In this document: piece after piece, positions 1-24,478 of the stretch
Numbering within the stretch: the stretch's first letter is position 1
Layout of the letters: every line of letters begins with the position of its first letter
From: Agelas oroides
Taxonomy: Eukaryota; Porifera; Demospongiae; Agelasida; Agelasidae
Direction of reading: 5' to 3'
NCBI GenBank assembly: GCA_949130485.1
Contig: OX422183.1
Coordinates: 5,608,636-5,672,635 of the forward strand
DNA: 64,000 bases
Position numbers and translations under genes: made by a program
Notes under the pieces: model-generated
Databases searched by the model: none
What the model saw: only the letters and a program-made list of their open reading frames with translations
Told to the model about the DNA's origin: nothing

Positions 1-191
1 CCCATAGTCTGGTCACAGTTATTGAACCATACTAAAATAGAACACCCGGTCACGTGCTTAGCAATAACGGCTTATTATGTCTAGTCTACACGCAGCTGTG
101 CAGTACATGTTACTGTTTTTAGTACTGGCGATAATTTTCCTACATGTTTCAAATTTACAGAGTTACACACTCCTACTCAAGCCACCCCTTC
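1..191. mobile_element. Partial MITE copy (family with CAAGAGCGCATAAGAACGG ends)
   Basis: The first 190 bases match the interior and one end of the family seen complete at 390-628, 4668-4925 and 20487-20705: the stretch about a missing hit to a fixed phrase (agtccggtcaaaattattgaa type), the CACCCGGTCACGTGCTTAG block and a degraded right end. The left end lies outside the window. It is non-coding and non-autonomous. Confidence 0.5.
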
Positions 192-389
192 TTGATACAT
201 CAATAGAAACGCAGCTACATGCTGGATAGCCCAAATGTATGTTGCCATGCCTACCGGAAATGATACCACAAGCCCTGAAATGCAGACACTTCCACACAGC
301 AGGCCAGACGGTGTTTCCTGCAAGAGAGGTTTCACTCCCTGTACACTGTGTCATCAGTCTAGAGGTCTTCTTTTGCTCTTTGGTTTATA

Positions 390-628
390 CAAGAGCACAT
401 AAAAATAGGCGGCTAGAGGAAGAGCGTGTAACTCCAATAGAAGCCCCTAGTCCAGTCAAAATTATTGAACTGTACTAAAAATGGAACACCCGGCACGTGC
501 TTCAACATGTCTATGCACAGCTGTGCATATGTGTTACTATTTTTAGTACTGGCGGTAAATTCCGACCGGTTTGGAATTTTACGTAGTTACACGCTCTTCC
601 TCTAGCCGCCCGTTCTTATGCGCTCTTG
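390..628. mobile_element. MITE with 27-bp terminal inverted repeats
   Basis: The left end reads CAAGAGCACATAAAAATAGG and the right end is its inverted complement, ending in GCGCTCTTG. The interior shares blocks with the copies at 4668-4925 (opposite orientation) and 20487-20705. It is flanked by TTTATA on both sides, a possible target duplication. The flanks (ttcggttt... and ...ataatacacgg) resemble the small palindromic repeat at 10290-10385, so this copy and the one at 4668 may both sit inside that second repeat family. No ORF. Confidence 0.7.
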
Positions 629-734
629 TTTATAATACACGGAAGAGGAAGAGCAGCGAAAAGCCTGGGAACACTTGCACGTAATCATGTGAATGATAAA
701 CTTTCTGTGGCTTCTCAGTTGGCTCCTGCATAAA

Positions 735-905
735 TGAAGAGGAAGGTTGTCTGTTACCAACTTGAGCTCGGGAAATAACTTGCCGACATTTCGACTGAAT
801 GCTCCAGTTGTCATCTTTCGCCCTGATGATGACTGGAGAATTCAGTCGAAACGTCGGCAAGTTATTTTCCGAGCTCAAGTTGGTAACAGATAACCTTCCT
901 CTTCA
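735..905. mobile_element. Foldback element made of two inverted units, hammerhead-like core at centre
   Basis: Arms of about 65 bp (735-800 and 840-905) are near-perfect inverted complements, separated by about 40 bp. Each arm contains the phrase ending GTCGGCAAGTTATTT. The right-hand unit starts with a hammerhead-like catalytic core on the plus strand. The left-hand unit, read on the minus strand, has a decayed version (GAAATGTC in place of GAAACGTC). This head-to-head layout of hammerhead-bearing units resembles the termini of Penelope-like retroelements, where such motifs are known. That assignment is inference. Confidence 0.7.
815..861 (+). ncRNA. Hammerhead ribozyme-like motif
   Basis: CTGATGA (823-829) is followed by a perfect 5-bp stem II (GACTG 831-835 with CAGTC 843-847, 7-nt loop), then GAAA (848-851) and C-GTC (852-855). 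Stem I can form between GCC (820-822) and GGC (856-858), continuing as CTT (815-817) with AAG (859-861) around a 2-nt bulge. The predicted cleavage site follows C855. Stem III is almost absent (ACGT only), as reported for hammerheads of Penelope-like elements, which are thought to act as dimers. Activity is not shown by sequence alone. Confidence 0.55.
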
Positions 906-1946
906 TGTGAATGATGTCAGGCGGATGTGAAGTGGATGCAGCTGCCCAACAATGCGCTAGACTTGGGTGCTCTAACACTAGTCAGATCTTAGGACATGCA
1001 ATCAAGAGTTCTCAGCCGAGAGCTCTCAGCTTGATTGTTAAGAAATTCACTCTCAGGTTTAGTGTGCACAAATTTGTCACTTGGCAACACTCCTCCTATG
1101 CCCATCTTGCATCCACCAGACATCATTCACGTGATACACGTAAGTGGTTTCAGGCCGTCCCTATTTTTATTTTTTCACTGTTCCTCAGAGCTATTCCGAA
1201 GTACTTTTTAAAGCTCTAACCCTATTGGTCAATATATTACCCAACTATATGCGCATATGTGCCATTGCCCTAACAACACCCTACTAACCCAACCCTAATA
1301 AACCCTAACCCAACCAATCAGATTACAGCTTTGAAATGCACTTGGTAATGTAGGTTCTTCCGCTTCTGTGTATTATTGTGAACACAAAAAAACAGAAATG
1401 ACATCACTTCGATGGTATTTGCCTTGGATTCTCAAAGTTATGAAATACAATTACCTTTATGCTAAGATATTTCGGCCATTGAAAAATCCTGTGTCACCTA
1501 GGTCAAATTCGTTGATAGCAAATGTTTGGCCCCGTGTAGTCGCCGTGGGTTGGCTCTCAGCCTTAGCGCTTGCAATGTACAGTGCAGGTACTTCAATGAT
1601 TACTGCTTCCAGCTGTACTATCACGCTTGAATAAGTCCCATCAGGCTTGTGGTGAAACACTGAAATAGTATAGTAGGTAGGTACGAGCATTCTTGTGGCT
1701 TTTTTAACCCGGATCTTTTCTTTCTACATGTACTTGGGGGGTAATATATTACTCTTCCGCTTCTACATATTATTGTGAACACAAACCGAAAGTAAAAACA
1801 GGCCCTAAAATGACATAACTTCAATGGTATTTGCCTTAGACAGGTTCTACTGTATGCCTTCCACAACTTGCTCCTTGTAAGCCAAGATGTCACATGACTC
1901 CCTCATGACTTTTTTCTCTCTTCATGTGTCCATTGTCTGTACGCAC
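906..1946. other. Non-coding repeat-derived stretch downstream of CSN2 exon 11
   Basis: 906-1110 is a diverged relative of 4990-5200 (shared order: gaatgaYgtcag, a middle block, actctcagg/actctcggg, then tttgt). 1345-1410 and 1750-1835 are a direct-repeat pair (cttccgcttctRYatattattgtgaac). 1265-1315 has scattered CCCTAA-like units. A minus-strand open frame at 1457-1690 looks peptide-like, but I do not recognise it. The last ~20 residues of CSN2 should be encoded somewhere below 1947; I could not find a matching exon here, so it may lie left of the window. Confidence 0.4.
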
Positions 1947-12396
<10,450 letters not shown>

Positions 12397-12508
12397 CCCC
12401 ACGTTTACGGTGAAGAGAGAGATCTGCCCTGTGACTGCTCCGATCGTTCACTTCACGTTTAATGCCAAGTCTCGTTTCCAAACTGCACTGTAATCTGGGA
12501 ACGAGACC
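12397..12508. promoter_or_regulatory. Divergent CSN2/DDX10 promoter containing a foldback
   Basis: Only 112 bp separate the two start codons, so both 5' UTRs and core promoters must lie within or overlap it. 12469-12507 is an imperfect hairpin, GTCTCGTTTCCA... against ...GGGAACGAGAC, the same end sequence as the abundant MITE family here. It ends 1 bp before the DDX10 ATG. No TATA box is evident. Confidence 0.6.
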
Positions 12509-15543
<3,035 letters not shown>

Positions 15544-15567
15544 ACGGCACCTTTTCTTTCTCCACAC

Positions 15568-15600
15568 AGCTTTTTTAAAAGCCACCACATACACAAAAGA
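15568..15600 (+). terminator. Histone 3' stem-loop and downstream element
   Basis: AGCTTTTTTAAAAGCC (15568-15583) followed by ACCA, 24 nt after the stop, is the histone mRNA 3'-end hairpin, with CAAAAGAAC at about 15593 as the U7-binding element. The first base is A where the family has G, leaving an A-C pair at the stem base. The pseudogene's flank at 49421 begins GGCTTTTTAAAA, keeping the G. Confidence 0.8.
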
Positions 15601-15699
15601 ACATCCTTGTGCTGCTCTATAGGTCCTAGGTCTCTGGGATGACTGGGATAGGAAATGGAACAGTGTTGCCCACATGCTGGTACTGTAACTAGCTCATCT

Positions 15700-17340
15700 T
15701 CAGGAGGTGCTTTGTTATTTGCATAGATAGTGAGCCATATCTACGTTAATCGTTAACCATGAAACAATAATATTTGCATGCTTTGTTGGTGAAACAATGT
15801 CGCACAAAGTCTACATCATCACTGCAAGTTCACTACTGCTGCACGAATAACCAACCACATCTTATACATCATCTCATCTACTAGCTATGTGTAAGCAAGC
15901 ACATCACTCTCATGGTTCAATGTCTCAGCTATGTGCAAGCAAGCACAACTCATTACCACTCTCTTACATTAACAGCAAGCTGTCATGCATCCGGTATTAC
16001 ACCCACAACCTTTTTCTGAAAAATTTTTATTACAGCCAGTGCATACATAAAGAGTTTGCATGGCTAATGGAGTCAGTGACTCTGGAATTGTAGAACATGC
16101 AGCTCCTTACAATTGAATTGACATCATTTCTTCCCACAATGTGTGGCAAGCATATGTAATAGACATCTGCATGCGTCCAGACTTAATACCAGTTCCTTGT
16201 CACCAGCAGAATTCAACACATGCAGCCAAATCCTAAAGTCAGTCTCTTCAACATTGCACATTAAGCGGCTGTCAGGCTGAGGATGTGCATTGAATTCTGT
16301 AAACATAGCATGGTTCTGTAGGGTACCATCAAATCCTCCAGCTGTCATAAACTGTTGGTTTGGTTGTAAATGATCTACCGAGAGAAAACAAACTAGATCT
16401 CTTTTGCACTCGCATTCTACAACCTAGTCTCCACCTTGTTGGGATGAGCATGTCTGCATGCCTTGAAATTATCACAGTAGTGATCAACTAGAGTAGGATT
16501 GCTTGAGTCTCAGTGATTCTTTCAAAATATTTAGAACTGTGAACTTGACATTCAGGGTAGGTGTACTTCTGTTGTCCCATTTCTGAAGTGTGGTAGTCTG
16601 GTAGAATGTACTGCTTGAGAAAGAAGTCAGCATATTCACCCATGTTTGTGTGAACACACCATTGGGAAATGTTGATTAGCGTCCCTCGCTATACGGTTGA
16701 GGGCACCCACCCTGCTGGAAATGATGTTCTAAGAGGTTGTGCTTTCATGTCGTTTAGCATACACTGTTGTTGTATTTGCTTTTGAGCCTTTATTGGGATG
16801 GCCATCACATGTTGCAAGTGCTTGTGGCATGCAGTTCTATGCACTACTCACATGCATGACTTATAGTTGTGTCCCAGTGCTACATGCAAATTCTATAATA
16901 TATACTCACTTCTTCCAACACTCTATTTGTAGTTTCCTTTCTCTCTCGATTTCTTTCTTTCTTTTAATCAAAGTCAGCAAACTCTTGTGTCATTTTGGTG
17001 ATCTGACACTGGGGTTTGACAATGTGTAGTACTGCGTGGACTCTATTTGCCTGAAGTTCATGAGGTCTTGTATTTGCTCAGGAGTTGGTTTTATAGAGTT
17101 GAAAAGGTGATGGAGGGAGTTGTCTCCACTTTCCATTGTTAGACATTGTTCTTCCACTTATTCACATCCAGTTTTTTGGTTCCCACATCAGTGGTGTAGA
17201 TGGTTGTAATCATCTGATTATCTGACTTTGGTTTCTTTGCAAAATCTTGCAACACGGTTGATGTGCTCTCTAGATGGTTTTGTGAAGAACTCCTTACAGT
17301 CTCAAATTCCAGTTACTACTTCGTATGGCAAGGTGCAGAG
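15700..17340 (-). pseudogene. Decayed transposon-type ORF with cysteine-rich tail
   Basis: Reading 17340 to 15880 on the minus strand gives pieces of one protein in shifting frames. A part near 17160-17300 reads CKEFFTKPSREHINRVARF. 16124-16348 reads NVEETDFRIWLHVL and then SLDA, which after a frameshift continues as DVYYICLPH. Near 16035-15975 a Cys-rich run (CTGCNKNFSEKGCGCNTGC) follows. Acidic-D ... DADVY patterns and a C-rich tail occur in repeat-encoded proteins of marine invertebrates. I cannot name the superfamily. Stops and frameshifts mean it is not functional. Confidence 0.4.
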
Positions 17341-17849
17341 TAATGTAGCTATGTAGAATAATCATGAAAAATGTACTGACTAAAAAATTTCCCTGTTTTG
17401 TTTCTTGAAGACCTCTGATACGTCTTCTATCTTGTGGCAATTGATCTCATGAGAGTTGATCTGGTGGCAATTGATCTCATGAGAATCGATCTCGTGAGAG
17501 GAAGCTGTTGAAAGTAGGGATTGTAAATTTTTCACAATGCATGTATATAATACAATTTTCATTAATTCCATGAGTTTCACAAAATTATAAAAGCTGTGAA
17601 AACTGTTTGTGTGTATATATGTGGGCATGTGGCATATGCACCATGCTACTGAAATTGTGAACTGAATTAAAACACCATGAAAAGTTTGCTTAATTGACAA
17701 GCTTTAATTTCACACTTTAGAAAGTTTTAATCTCATGAAAAGTTTCGATCAACAGTCATATGGTATGACCCTTCATCTCCATTTGTATAAATGCATCTAT
17801 ATAACTACCATATATGGCACATGAAGCCACACTTACTACACTTGCATGT

Positions 17850-18390
17850 TGTCCTCCCCTCCCTTCCCTGCACCCTCTCCTCCACCCTCTCCTCCCCCTC
17901 ATACTCCTCCCCTCTCCTCCCCCTCATACCCCACACCATCTCCTTCCCCTCACTCCTCCCCCTCATACCCCACCACCACCTCCTCCCCTCACTCCTCCAC
18001 CCTCTCCCCCTCATACCCCACACCATCTCCTCCCCCTCACTCCTCCACCTTCTCCTTCCCCTCTCCTCCCCCTCACTCCTCCACCACCACCTCCTCCCCC
18101 CTCTCTTCCCCTCTCCCCCTCATACCCCACACCATCTCCTCCCCCTCACTCCTCCACCCTCTCCTTCCCCCTCTCCTCCCCCTCACTCCTCCACCACCAC
18201 CTCCTTCCCTCACTCCTCCACCCTCTCCTCCCCTCTCCCCCCTCATACCCCACCACCCTCTCCTCCCCTCTCCTCTCCCTCGTACCCCTCCACCCTCTCC
18301 TCTCCCTCGTACCCCTCCACCCTCTCCTCCCCCTCATACTCCATCCTCCTTTCCCTACCCCTCATACAACTCTGCCTTCCTTTCCCTTCC
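17850..18390. repeat. CT-rich minisatellite (CTCCTCCCCCTCATACCCCA units)
   Basis: Repeats of ~25-60 bp built from CTCCTCCCC, CATACCCCACACCATCT and CCACCCTCT. Three overlapping plus-strand frames are all Pro/Ser/Leu-rich and shift with the repeat, so they are not genes. Confidence 0.85.
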
Positions 18391-18399
18391 CCTCAGTAC

Positions 18400-20259
18400 T
18401 GAGACTCCATAAATGCATCGTCCCATAGCTTTGCAGGACCCACATGTAACCAGTATGCCATGAAGGTTGAGAAGGCCATGTTTGAGACAGCCACCAGTTG
18501 AGAGGAGTACTGACTGGATACACAAGGTGTTGGTGGAGAGGAGGAACAGGATGAACAGTGCTGTCGCTAAGAAATTTCTGGTGTGAACGCATGTGATGAA
18601 TGAGGTGAAAAGGAGGATTAGGACAGGAGGCCGGTGACACCTGTTGCATGTGATACACTTTAAATGTACACTAGAGTAGCTGTTGAGAATATTCATGGTT
18701 TTTATTTCTCATCAAAAGTACAGTTTGAATGAACTTTAGGTTAGGATCAAACATAATAGCTTGTAATACGTCAGAGCTTCAGAACTGATGTCGATAGAGC
18801 ATAGACGTTGTGAACACTCTCACAACAGAATATTTCAGTGTGAGAATTTCATCAGCTGCTTAAGTTGTGCCAACTAAGTAGCTAACAACAGCTCTTGAAA
18901 TGAAACATTCTCTGCTGTAATTCTGTCAGTCTGAATGAGTTCTAAATATTACTACAGTCATAGCAATGACCCTATAATTATCTATACAATACCATCCACC
19001 AATGATATTACGTAATATTTGCCTGCCGTGGTATATCAACATGCTCTGGAATGACATAAGTGAGGGAGAGGGAATGTCGGGGCTGCATGGCGTGGTACTG
19101 GTTGTCATGATGACACAGTTTTCTAGGTCATATTTCACCCTGGCCTGCCCAATCCATGCACCATCATGCCTGCATGCATGGGTCAGGTGAGAAATAAAAA
19201 TCCAGAGTTTTCAATGCAATTGCTGCATGTTGTTGCATGAACCATCAATGAACCACATCACCCTTAATGAAAAGGCGGGCCTAGATGTGCAACTTCACCC
19301 GCTGTGCTGGATATGTTTTGGCCATTACATGACTGTAGCAGGCCTCACCAGCTGTGCATGGTTGTGCATAATGGCAATATATAAATTATGTGACATGCCC
19401 AAAACCAATCTGCCAGCTTTTCATGTCTGGTTTATTGCATCCAACTGTTCAACTGTATGTTGTTACCTGACTACAGTTAGGTAGCAGCATGCATGTAGTT
19501 GTACAGTGGAACTCCTCTGAAAAGAACTGTGGCAGTCCTGGATAGAAATGAAATACCATTCCATTGTGTATTTTTTTGAGTGCAGTTTCCGTGTTCAAAG
19601 TGCTGTATCACTAAACTTCCCAGGTCAGGACTCATACGTGATAGGCACATGAATAACTAATGTTTTCATGAAGTGTGCATGCATGAGCCCCACCCATAAT
19701 GAAACTGCATGCAGTGATGCAGTGCTTCAAATGTGATGATGCACTATATAGCTCAAAATACGCAACATGATTTGGGCTCCTCTCTCCCACCTATCCACTC
19801 TCACTCTCCTCATGTGTGTCATACTGTATACCACAGTCAGCAGTAGTAGCCCACATGCACATTGTGTTATATACCCAGAGTGCAGGGTAGCAATCTGAGG
19901 AGTGTTACCCTGGAGTATGAGAACACCTAAAGGGTGTTAGCTACTACCCAGTTAGGAGGGTGTCACACAACCCTATATGGAGTGTTAGTCAGGAAAGGAA
20001 AAATTGTAGACTCTGCACTTGAATTGTAGCCATACAAAAGCAAACAGGAAAACAAACGGTGGCTGCAGCATAAATCTGATTGAGGAAACATGGTATCCAG
20101 CATTTTTAAAGGAATATTCTTATACTGCTATCTCACAAAAAGGATACCTACTGTATTAAAAAGGTAATCAATGCAGCAGCAACATTGCTGTACAGCTGCA
20201 GATACTCTTGTGTAACTATGCACATAGGCTCAATCATGCTCGAAAAGGAAATGTACTGA
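18400..20259. other. Mostly unassigned DNA with two possible minus-strand exons
   Basis: 18405-18650 minus has a Pro/Gln/His-rich frame (VSPASCPNPPFHLIHHM...) behind an AG acceptor at CATGCAACAG, reminiscent of the proline-rich exon at 20880-21122. 19010-19180 minus has an open frame after TGCATGCAG. I recognise neither. The rest (19200-20260) shows no gene. Confidence 0.25.
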
Positions 20260-21453
20260 TTATTGCAGTGCCTCCTCTTCAGTGTCTCTGGTAAATCCAT
20301 TTTGGTCATCTAGGAGGAAGGTACCAAACTGGACATACTTGGTTGCTATTTCAACAGGAATGCTGACTACTCTTCCATCAGTACATCTAAACCTCAGTAG
20401 TTCTGGTAGGGTGGGTTTAGTGCCTGCATTATATGTGGTGTGTTAGTGGGAATAGCAGAAACACAGTGGTAACACTATGATACTGGCAAGAGCGCATAAG
20501 AACGGGCGGCTAGTGTAACTCCAATAGAAGCCCACAGTCCGGTCAAAATTATTGAACCATACTAAAAATAGCAACAACGGCTTACATCTACGTGCAGCTG
20601 CGCAGTACGTGTTACTAATTTTAGTACGGTTCAATAATTCCGACTGGTTTCAAATTTACGGAGTTATACACTCTTACTCCAGCCGTCCGTTCTTATGTGC
20701 TCTTGTAATAGAAATAAGAACATGGAGATGTGACACTCTCATACTCCTAGGCAAGGAAAACAAAGTTGTGTATATTCATTCTCAATGCTAAGAGACCACC
20801 ACAATCCTGTACACAGTGCATTTCTATCCTTCCCCCAAAAATTAGCATGGAAGCACAACTGTAGAGCAACAAATGTTACCTTGATAACTTGGTTGTTGTA
20901 CTTGAGCTCCAGTGGGCTGGTATGGTGGGAAGCTGGTATGATGTGGACTGTTAGCTGGCAGGAGCTGGGTAGGTGGTGGGTGTCCATAGTGACAGACACA
21001 CTGAGGCGGGTACTGGTGTCCTGGTGGAGGGCAGCCAGGGTGTGATGGTTGATGAGTAGGACAAACAGGAAGCTGGTTGTAGTTCTCAGGGTGGTGGTGG
21101 TATGAATGTGGTAGGACATGCCCTATGGATGAATGGATAGAGAGTGCATCATATAGCTACAGCTCTCATATATACACTGTGTAAGTGTACAGTCATGTAG
21201 CAAAATGAAGCCTTCACTTAGTTGAGAGTGCTGCACCACCTGGATAGAGCACTTGTTACACATTTATATATGTTCTAGTAGAGTTCAGTACCAAACTAGA
21301 CAGGAAGATTGTGCTACACAATGGACAATGGTAAAGTTTTCAAGAAGTACTGTCATAGTGGGAAACTCTACCTCTGGTTGTTCTGGAAGTATTGTCAACT
21401 GAAGCAACTATTTCACAGGCACGGTCACTACCTCTTGTAGCTCCCTTGTTTTC
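20260..21453 (-). CDS. Proline-rich protein with a C-terminal half of a Death-like module (3 exons seen)
   Basis: Exons 21453-21372, 21122-20880 and 20423-20260 join with GT-AG signals and matching phases (0/1, 1/1, 1/stop) into 162 codons ending at TAA 20262-20260. Exon 1 is polar (ENKGATRGSDRACEIV). Exon 2 is Pro/His/Gln-rich (GHVLPHSYHHHPENYNQL). Exon 3 reads LRFRCTDGRVVSIPVEIA and then TKYVQFGTFLLDDQNG. From memory, this TKYxxFGxxLLxDxxG signature opens a two-part module common in sponge predicted proteins that usually continues with ILxxWxxGxG...PVTWxTL; here the frame stops right after the first half. The first exon has an acceptor, so more exons lie upstream. Function unknown. The overlap with DYNC2H1 debris upstream is unexplained. 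The 20487-20705 MITE is in its last intron. Confidence 0.6.
20487..20705. mobile_element. MITE, third full copy (219 bp)
   Basis: Ends CAAGAGCGCATAAGAACGGG and complementary ...CCGTTCTTATGTGCTCTTG; shorter than the other copies, lacking part of the interior. It lies in the intron between the last two exons of the proline-rich gene. Confidence 0.8.
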
Positions 21454-22789
21454 CTACAGGAATAAATTAAGGCACTTTCCATATATGGAGAATGCTATAT
21501 AGCATACTTGAATCACTGTTTCAGGTACTATATTATTATATGTGCATACACATCATCATAGGACAGTTGCTAGTTCTTGAGGAACAGTGCTGCACCACAC
21601 AGGTGCACCCACTGTACATTACTCCCCCCACAAGGTACGTCCAAACAAGCAACTAGTTTGTCACGATCACTGCTGGAGTATATTGGCAATGATATACTGT
21701 GCCTCAGGGTAGGTCACCCAGGCAACAGTACAGGTTGGCATGGCAATGACACTGGGAGAGTCTAGCTGGTTTTCCATGAGTCAATCGCCCTGGAAGGAAC
21801 AGCTTTCAAGCTGAAGACCACCAATCTGGAATATGGACACAGAGGATATGTTACAGTAGTAAATTTAGGTGTTAGGTACATTTCTTTCAGTCTATAGTTA
21901 CAAGCTTTTATCTATAGTGCCTGGATCTGAAATGTGTCCTCAGTAGGAAGCAAGGTGTCTTCATTTGTGATGAAGAATAGTGCTCTAATAAAGTTCGGAC
22001 TGTCTGGCTACATTACAGGTTTTGCCACTGCACACCTTGACAGAGAGCTTTGCTCCTGGGATCCCACCATGCCATGAACACACAAACTTGAGAGTATCCA
22101 TACTGCACTGCACCATGCTGCAAGAAAGATATATCCATCACTAGCACTACATCATGAGTGATGTGTGACTGCGTGCAGTGCATGGATGTGTAGACCACAT
22201 CAACTGATCAATCAGGTTGAAACATTGATTTTTATCATGGTATAAACACATCTATAATTTTAACCAATCACACCCACAACGGGGGAGGCCTGGGAACGAG
22301 GATATCTAAAACAGTGTTTGTCGGCAAACACATGTGTAATTTCAACCATACTTGTTTGAACACATCCACGATTTTAGCCAGAAAACTGTTTTCTTTTTAC
22401 ATAAGCATCTCATGCTGCAAGAGTGCCCTGGCTAGCTGCTGTACACTGGGTGTGAGGAGGGAGGTTCCCCTCAGAACACGGTTGAGAGCGGCCAGATTGG
22501 AGTGGATGGTCTGGGCCAGTCGGACAGCACTGTAGTGTTCCAGAGCAACAAATGATAGTACAGGAGAGTCAATGTTGTCGGAGGGAGGGAGTACACGCTT
22601 GCTAATCAGCTTAGAGCCCTGTAAGGTTGTGGGAGGGTGCAAGGGTAGATGGATTATCGAGGGAGGTTATATAGGATGTGTGCATTGTATGATTATATTG
22701 TGTGGAATGGTGATGTGGAGGGTATGCAGTGATGATGGTGGGAAGTTTGTGATGTGCAGTGGTGACGGTGCAAGTCTGTGTAGATGTGA

Positions 22790-23130
22790 AATAGTAACGA
22801 TGGGATGATATGGGTGCAGTGGTGATAGTGTAAGGTGATAGTGGGAGGGTATGTGTGCAGTGGTGATAGTGTAAGGTGTTCAGTAGTAATGGTGGGAGGG
22901 TATGTGTGCAGTGGTGATAGTGTAAGGTGTTCAGTAGTAATGGTGGGAGGGTATGTGTGCAGTGGTGATAGTGTAAGGTGTTCAGTAGTAACGGTGGGAG
23001 GGTATGTGTGCAGTGGTGATAGTGTAAGGTGTTCAGTAGTAATGGTGGGAGGGTATGTGTGCAGTGGTGATAGTGTAAGGTGTTCAGTAGTAATAGTGGG
23101 AGGGTATGTGTGCAGGGGTGATAGTGAGTG
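22790..23130. repeat. 51-bp minisatellite in a DYNC2H1 pseudogene intron
   Basis: Five-plus copies of GTGGGAGGGTATGTGTGCAG...TTCAGTAGTAATG, spaced exactly 51 bp (22841, 22892, 22943, ...). Because 51 is divisible by 3, both strands show periodic 17-residue open frames that are not genes. Confidence 0.92.
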
Positions 23131-24339
23131 TCTATATGGAGGGTGTGGAGTAGTAATACTGCGATGGTGTGTGGGGTGTGCAATGGGAGGACAATCGAGA
23201 ATAAAAAGGATGAATGGACTTACCTGGTTCAGTCTCTTCCAGAGGGTGAGGATTGGGAAGAGCTCAGTGGCCCAGGTCTCCCGATCAAACTTCCCCTCCA
23301 TGTCTTCCATCCTTGTGACCACCTTCAGCTGGGAGATGACATGAGAGCTTACTGTACGCTGGCTAGAGCGCTCAATGTTGGCAGGGAGACCAAAGAAGGA
23401 TGGTCTGTCTCTGGGAGGGAACTGATGACAGATTTGTAGTCCTGGGTGTGATGTTTTGCGTATGTACATGTGTAAGTTGTGTGTGTGTTTTGTGTATATA
23501 ATTGTTTGTATACATTCTTCACTCAATTCCCCCAAAACATGCATGAACACATACATGTATACACACATATGCACCCACACATGTACACAAACACACCTCT
23601 ACCCTCCCCTCCTTCTCACCTGCAACCTGGTGGAAATGGGAATGTTCCCAAATGGCAACCCCTCCCACTTTTTTCCTCCCCTTCGTGGGGTGCCAGCTTG
23701 ACCAGGGATTGTTTTATCATCAAAACACTGTCGCAGATAGGTCTGTAGGACCCTCATGTCAAATGTGTTGTCCACACGGCCACCATATATGGCATTCTCC
23801 ATCAGACCATACATGAAATCCCACTGTGGGGTACCTACAAAGACAGCAGACATTAGAGCTGGAGCCAAGTGATCAATTGATACAATAAGACATACACCTA
23901 CAACAGCAAGAAATGCATGTCAGAGGTCATTGATTTTATTACCAGGTAAGGCTAACACTCCTCAGACAACGCCAGATGACTTTGCACTTCTGTCATGAAC
24001 AGACACGCCCTAATAGTTGACTATTATTACAAGCCAGCCTTTTGTTTATATATACAGTGTGCACATAAGTGGAAAAATCCCTCTGGAGTTGCTGTGAGGG
24101 GTGAGGCTGGTGTAGCTGGTGGAGGGAGGCTTGTTGATGAATGAACGTTTTATTTCTGGGGTAGATGCACCAAGGTACTGATGGATATGCACTCAGGTTC
24201 ATTGCTTCCTCTGGCTGGCAATTAGCTACATTCATTCATTATGTGATCTTTAGCCTGCCTCTGAAATGTAATCTGTTGTATTCCTTCTATCAAAACTCCG
24301 TAAGAGTGGGACCAGTAGAATGTTGAATACACACCCATG

Positions 24340-24365
24340 CACACATACACACACGCACACACACA

Positions 24366-24458
<93 letters not shown>

Positions 24459-24478
24459 ATGCACACATACACACACAC
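24340..24478. repeat. (CA)n microsatellite next to a dynein splice donor
   Basis: About 60 CA units, in the first intron of the DYNC2H1 relic, beginning 8 bp from the donor at 24486/24485. Confidence 0.95.

Noticed and set aside
1262-1316. Telomere-like CCCTAA words
   Set aside because: Only scattered, imperfect copies; not enough for an interstitial telomere array.
17791-18428. Three overlapping ~200-residue plus-strand proteins
   Set aside because: Same CT minisatellite in three frames; composition only.
22693-23344. Periodic His/Thr-rich and Gly/Val-rich proteins across 22.7-23.2 kb
   Set aside because: A 51-bp minisatellite in a dynein intron; periodic frames arise because 51 is a multiple of 3.
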